Origin: Alphaproteobacteria bacterium
GTDB lineage: Bacteria; Pseudomonadota; Alphaproteobacteria; Micropepsales; Micropepsaceae
DNA length: 64,000 nucleotides
Direction of reading: 5' to 3'
Assembly: GCA_947475445.1 (NCBI GenBank)
Contig: CANJLC010000002.1
Coordinates: forward strand, 206,939-270,938
The stretch's first letter is position 1. The number at the start of each line of letters is the position of its first letter. The translations under genes were made by a program, and so were the position numbers. Below the pieces are notes generated by a model. The model was not told where the DNA came from and ran no database searches. It was given only the letters and a program-made list of their open reading frames with translations. Of this stretch, positions 62,237 to 64,000 are shown in pieces.

Positions 62237-62932
62237 ATGACCACCAATCCCGTCTTTGTTGCCCTTGATACCACCGACCTCGACTATGCGCTGCAGCTCG
62301 CCGCGAAAGTGCGCCCCCATGTCGGCGGCTTCAAGCTGGGCCTGGAGTTCTTCGTCGCCAACGGTCCGGCGGGCGTGCGCGCCTTTGAAGATGCGGGCCT
62401 TCCGGTCTTCCTCGACCTGAAATTCCACGACATTCCCAACACCGTGGCGGGCGCCGCCCGCGCCGCGGCCGCGCTGGGCACCTCCATCATCAATGTCCAT
62501 GCCGGCGGCGGACAGGCGATGATGAAAGCCGCGCTGGATGCCGCCCGCGACGTCAGCCCCAGGACCAAGGTCATCGCCGTCACGGTCCTGACCAGCATGG
62601 CGGACGGCGAACTTCCCACCATCGGGGTTTCCGGTTCGGCCAGCGATCAGGTGCTGCGCCTGGCCAGGCTCACCCAGGCCGCGGGCCTTGATGGCGTGGT
62701 CTGCTCGGCCCATGAGATTGTTGCCCTGCGCGCGGCCTTGGGACCGGACTTCATGCTGGTGGTGCCAGGCATCCGTCCCGCCGGCAGCGATGTCGGCGAC
62801 CAGAGCCGGGTCATGGGCCCGGCGCAGGCCCATGGGGCAGGGGCCAGCATCCTGGTGATCGGACGGCCCATCACCCAGGCCCCGGACCCGCAAAAGGCCG
62901 CCCGGGATATTGCCCAAAGCCTAGGCTTCTGA
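62237..62932 (+). CDS. pyrF: Orotidine 5'-phosphate decarboxylase
   Basis: Last step of UMP synthesis. 231 residues. VALDTTDLDYALQLA, the catalytic DLKFHDIPNTVAGAAR (Asp-x-Lys-x-x-Asp), VVPGIRPAG and SILVIGRPITQAPDP are diagnostic. Confidence 0.96.
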   Translation: MTTNPVFVALDTTDLDYALQLAAKVRPHVGGFKLGLEFFVANGPAGVRAFEDAGLPVFLDLKFHDIPNTVAGAARAAAALGTSIINVHAGGGQAMMKAALDAARDVSPRTKVIAVTVLTSMADGELPTIGVSGSASDQVLRLARLTQAAGLDGVVCSAHEIVALRAALGPDFMLVVPGIRPAGSDVGDQSRVMGPAQAHGAGASILVIGRPITQAPDPQKAARDIAQSLGF

Positions 62933-62998
62933 ACGGCTTAAGCATGGGTTTCGGGTTTGCTTGATTTATCCCCAGCACGGGACCATAAGCCCCATCCC

Positions 62999-63658
62999 AT
63001 GCCTTCCTTATCCTCAGTCTCGGTCAAGATTTGCGGCATCAACTCGGCCAGTGCGGCCGACGCGGTGATGCGCGCCGGGGCCGATTTCGGCGGGCTGGTC
63101 TTCTTCGACAAAAGCCCCCGCAACCTGATGCTGGAAAGCGGCGCCTCGCTGGCGGCCCGCATGCGCGGCAAGCTCAAGCTGGCGGCGCTGGTGGTGGATG
63201 CCGATGACGAAATGCTGGGCCGCATCGCAGCCCAGGTAAAGCCCGACTATTTCCAGCTGCATGGCAAGGAAACCCCGTCCCGCGCTGCGGATATCCTGGC
63301 GCGTTTTTCCATTCCCCTGATCAAGGCGCTGCCGGTGGCAGCCCCCGGCGATGTCGCCAAAGCCAATGACTATGACATGGCCCAGATGTTCCTGTTCGAC
63401 GCCGCCCCCGCCGAGGGCGCCACGCGCCCCGGCGGCAACGCCGCCGCCTTCGACTGGCAGCTGATGAAGAACGCCGCCGTGACCAAGCCCTGGTTCCTGG
63501 CCGGCGGCCTCACCCCCGACAATGTCGGCCGCGCCATCGCGGTCAGCGGCGCCGCCATGGTGGACGTATCCTCGGGCGTGGAAAGCGCGCCGGGCGTGAA
63601 AAGCGATACGGCGGTCGAGCATTTCGTCAGCGCCGCCCGCCACCGGAGCGCCGCATGA
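62999..63658 (+). CDS. trpF: Phosphoribosylanthranilate isomerase
   Basis: Third step of tryptophan synthesis. 219 residues. [21 protein letters not shown] with catalytic Cys, [36 protein letters not shown], and [15 protein letters not shown] followed by [15 protein letters not shown]. Overlaps trpB by ATGA. Confidence 0.96.
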   Translation: MPSLSSVSVKICGINSASAADAVMRAGADFGGLVFFDKSPRNLMLESGASLAARMRGKLKLAALVVDADDEMLGRIAAQVKPDYFQLHGKETPSRAADILARFSIPLIKALPVAAPGDVAKANDYDMAQMFLFDAAPAEGATRPGGNAAAFDWQLMKNAAVTKPWFLAGGLTPDNVGRAIAVSGAAMVDVSSGVESAPGVKSDTAVEHFVSAARHRSAA

Positions 63659-64000
63659 ACAATATGCCCAATTCCTACCGCACCGGCCCGGACAGCAACG
63701 GCCATTTCGGCGCCTATGGCGGCCGCTTTGTCGCCGAGACCCTGATGCCGCTGGTCCTGTCGCTGGAGACGGCGTACGAGGCCGCGAAAAAGGATCCCAG
63801 CTTCCAGGCCGAACTCGACGGGCTGCTCAAGCATTATGTCGGCCGCGAAAGCCCGCTTTATTATGCCGAGCGCCTGACCAAGCATTTCGGCGGCGGCAAG
63901 ATCTATCTCAAGCGCGAAGACCTCAACCACACCGGCGCGCACAAGATCAACAATTGCCTGGGCCAGATTTTGCTGGCCATCCGCATGGGCAAGACCCGCA
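63655..64000 (+). CDS. trpB: Tryptophan synthase beta subunit, N-terminal part (3' end outside window)
   Basis: The first 115 residues are present: [54 protein letters not shown] with the PLP lysine in AHKIN. Condenses indole with serine. Translationally coupled to trpF. Confidence 0.96.
   Translation, partial: MNNMPNSYRTGPDSNGHFGAYGGRFVAETLMPLVLSLETAYEAAKKDPSFQAELDGLLKHYVGRESPLYYAERLTKHFGGGKIYLKREDLNHTGAHKINNCLGQILLAIRMGKTR

Overview
The window is high-GC DNA from an alphaproteobacterium. The evidence is the short HisG plus HisZ pair, the lptC-lptA-lptB-rpoN-ptsN order, a DUF1150/small-heat-shock pair, a FYDLN-acid (TIGR02300) protein, an NDUFA9-type complex I protein, HWE-family histidine kinases and promoter sites of the GGAAC-N16/17-CGTT type used by the EcfG general-stress sigma factor. 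A genus cannot be fixed from the sequence. Both window edges cut genes (hisS on the left, trpB on the right).

Layout. 0-2.5 kb: hisS-hisZ-hisG. 2.5-9 kb: envelope and housekeeping genes (Ste24-like protease, queG, GST, mtgA, uppP, NDUFA9-like). 9.05-10.6 kb: tRNA-Leu(CAG), a TPR protein and a small CxxCH cytochrome-like protein. 10.7-22.9 kb: a tandem array of TonB-dependent receptors of one family (four intact, one frameshifted, one collapsed to its two ends), with two secreted four-cysteine paralogues inside it. 23-30 kb: cspA, a transglutaminase-like gene broken by a stop codon, a glycosyltransferase fragment, glycerate kinase, a divergent HWE kinase/receiver pair, a formylglycine-enzyme-like protein that appears to start at CTG, and an HxlR/flavin-reductase pair. 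30-37 kb: RNase D, then kdsD-lptC-lptA-lptB-rpoN-ptsN behind a sigma-54-like site. 37-42 kb: cyclophilin, a heat-shock operon with a RpoH-like promoter and a thermometer-like leader hairpin, a PabB-PabC fusion and a GMC dehydrogenase with a Tat-exported partner. 42-46.4 kb: a cluster of small stress genes with EcfG-type promoters and a second HWE kinase. 46-52 kb: MlaC-like protein, esterase, L,D-transpeptidase, beta-propeller, glycosyltransferase and 2OG oxygenase. 52.7-54.2 kb: an IS3-family element next to tRNA-Ala(GGC). 54.2-64 kb: FYDLN protein, aroA-cmk, rpsA, a histone-like protein, an EamA exporter, an arsR-arsC-aquaporin operon, ihfB, pyrF and trpF-trpB.

How parts work together. The receptor array plus its two secreted proteins looks like a lineage-expanded uptake system for an unknown ligand; three intact copies and the collapsed remnant share an upstream promoter-like motif. 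The 42-46 kb genes and the kinase/receiver pair at 27 kb appear to form one general-stress regulon, read from promoter sequence. The kdsD-lpt operon supplies LPS precursor synthesis and LPS transport and also carries rpoN itself.
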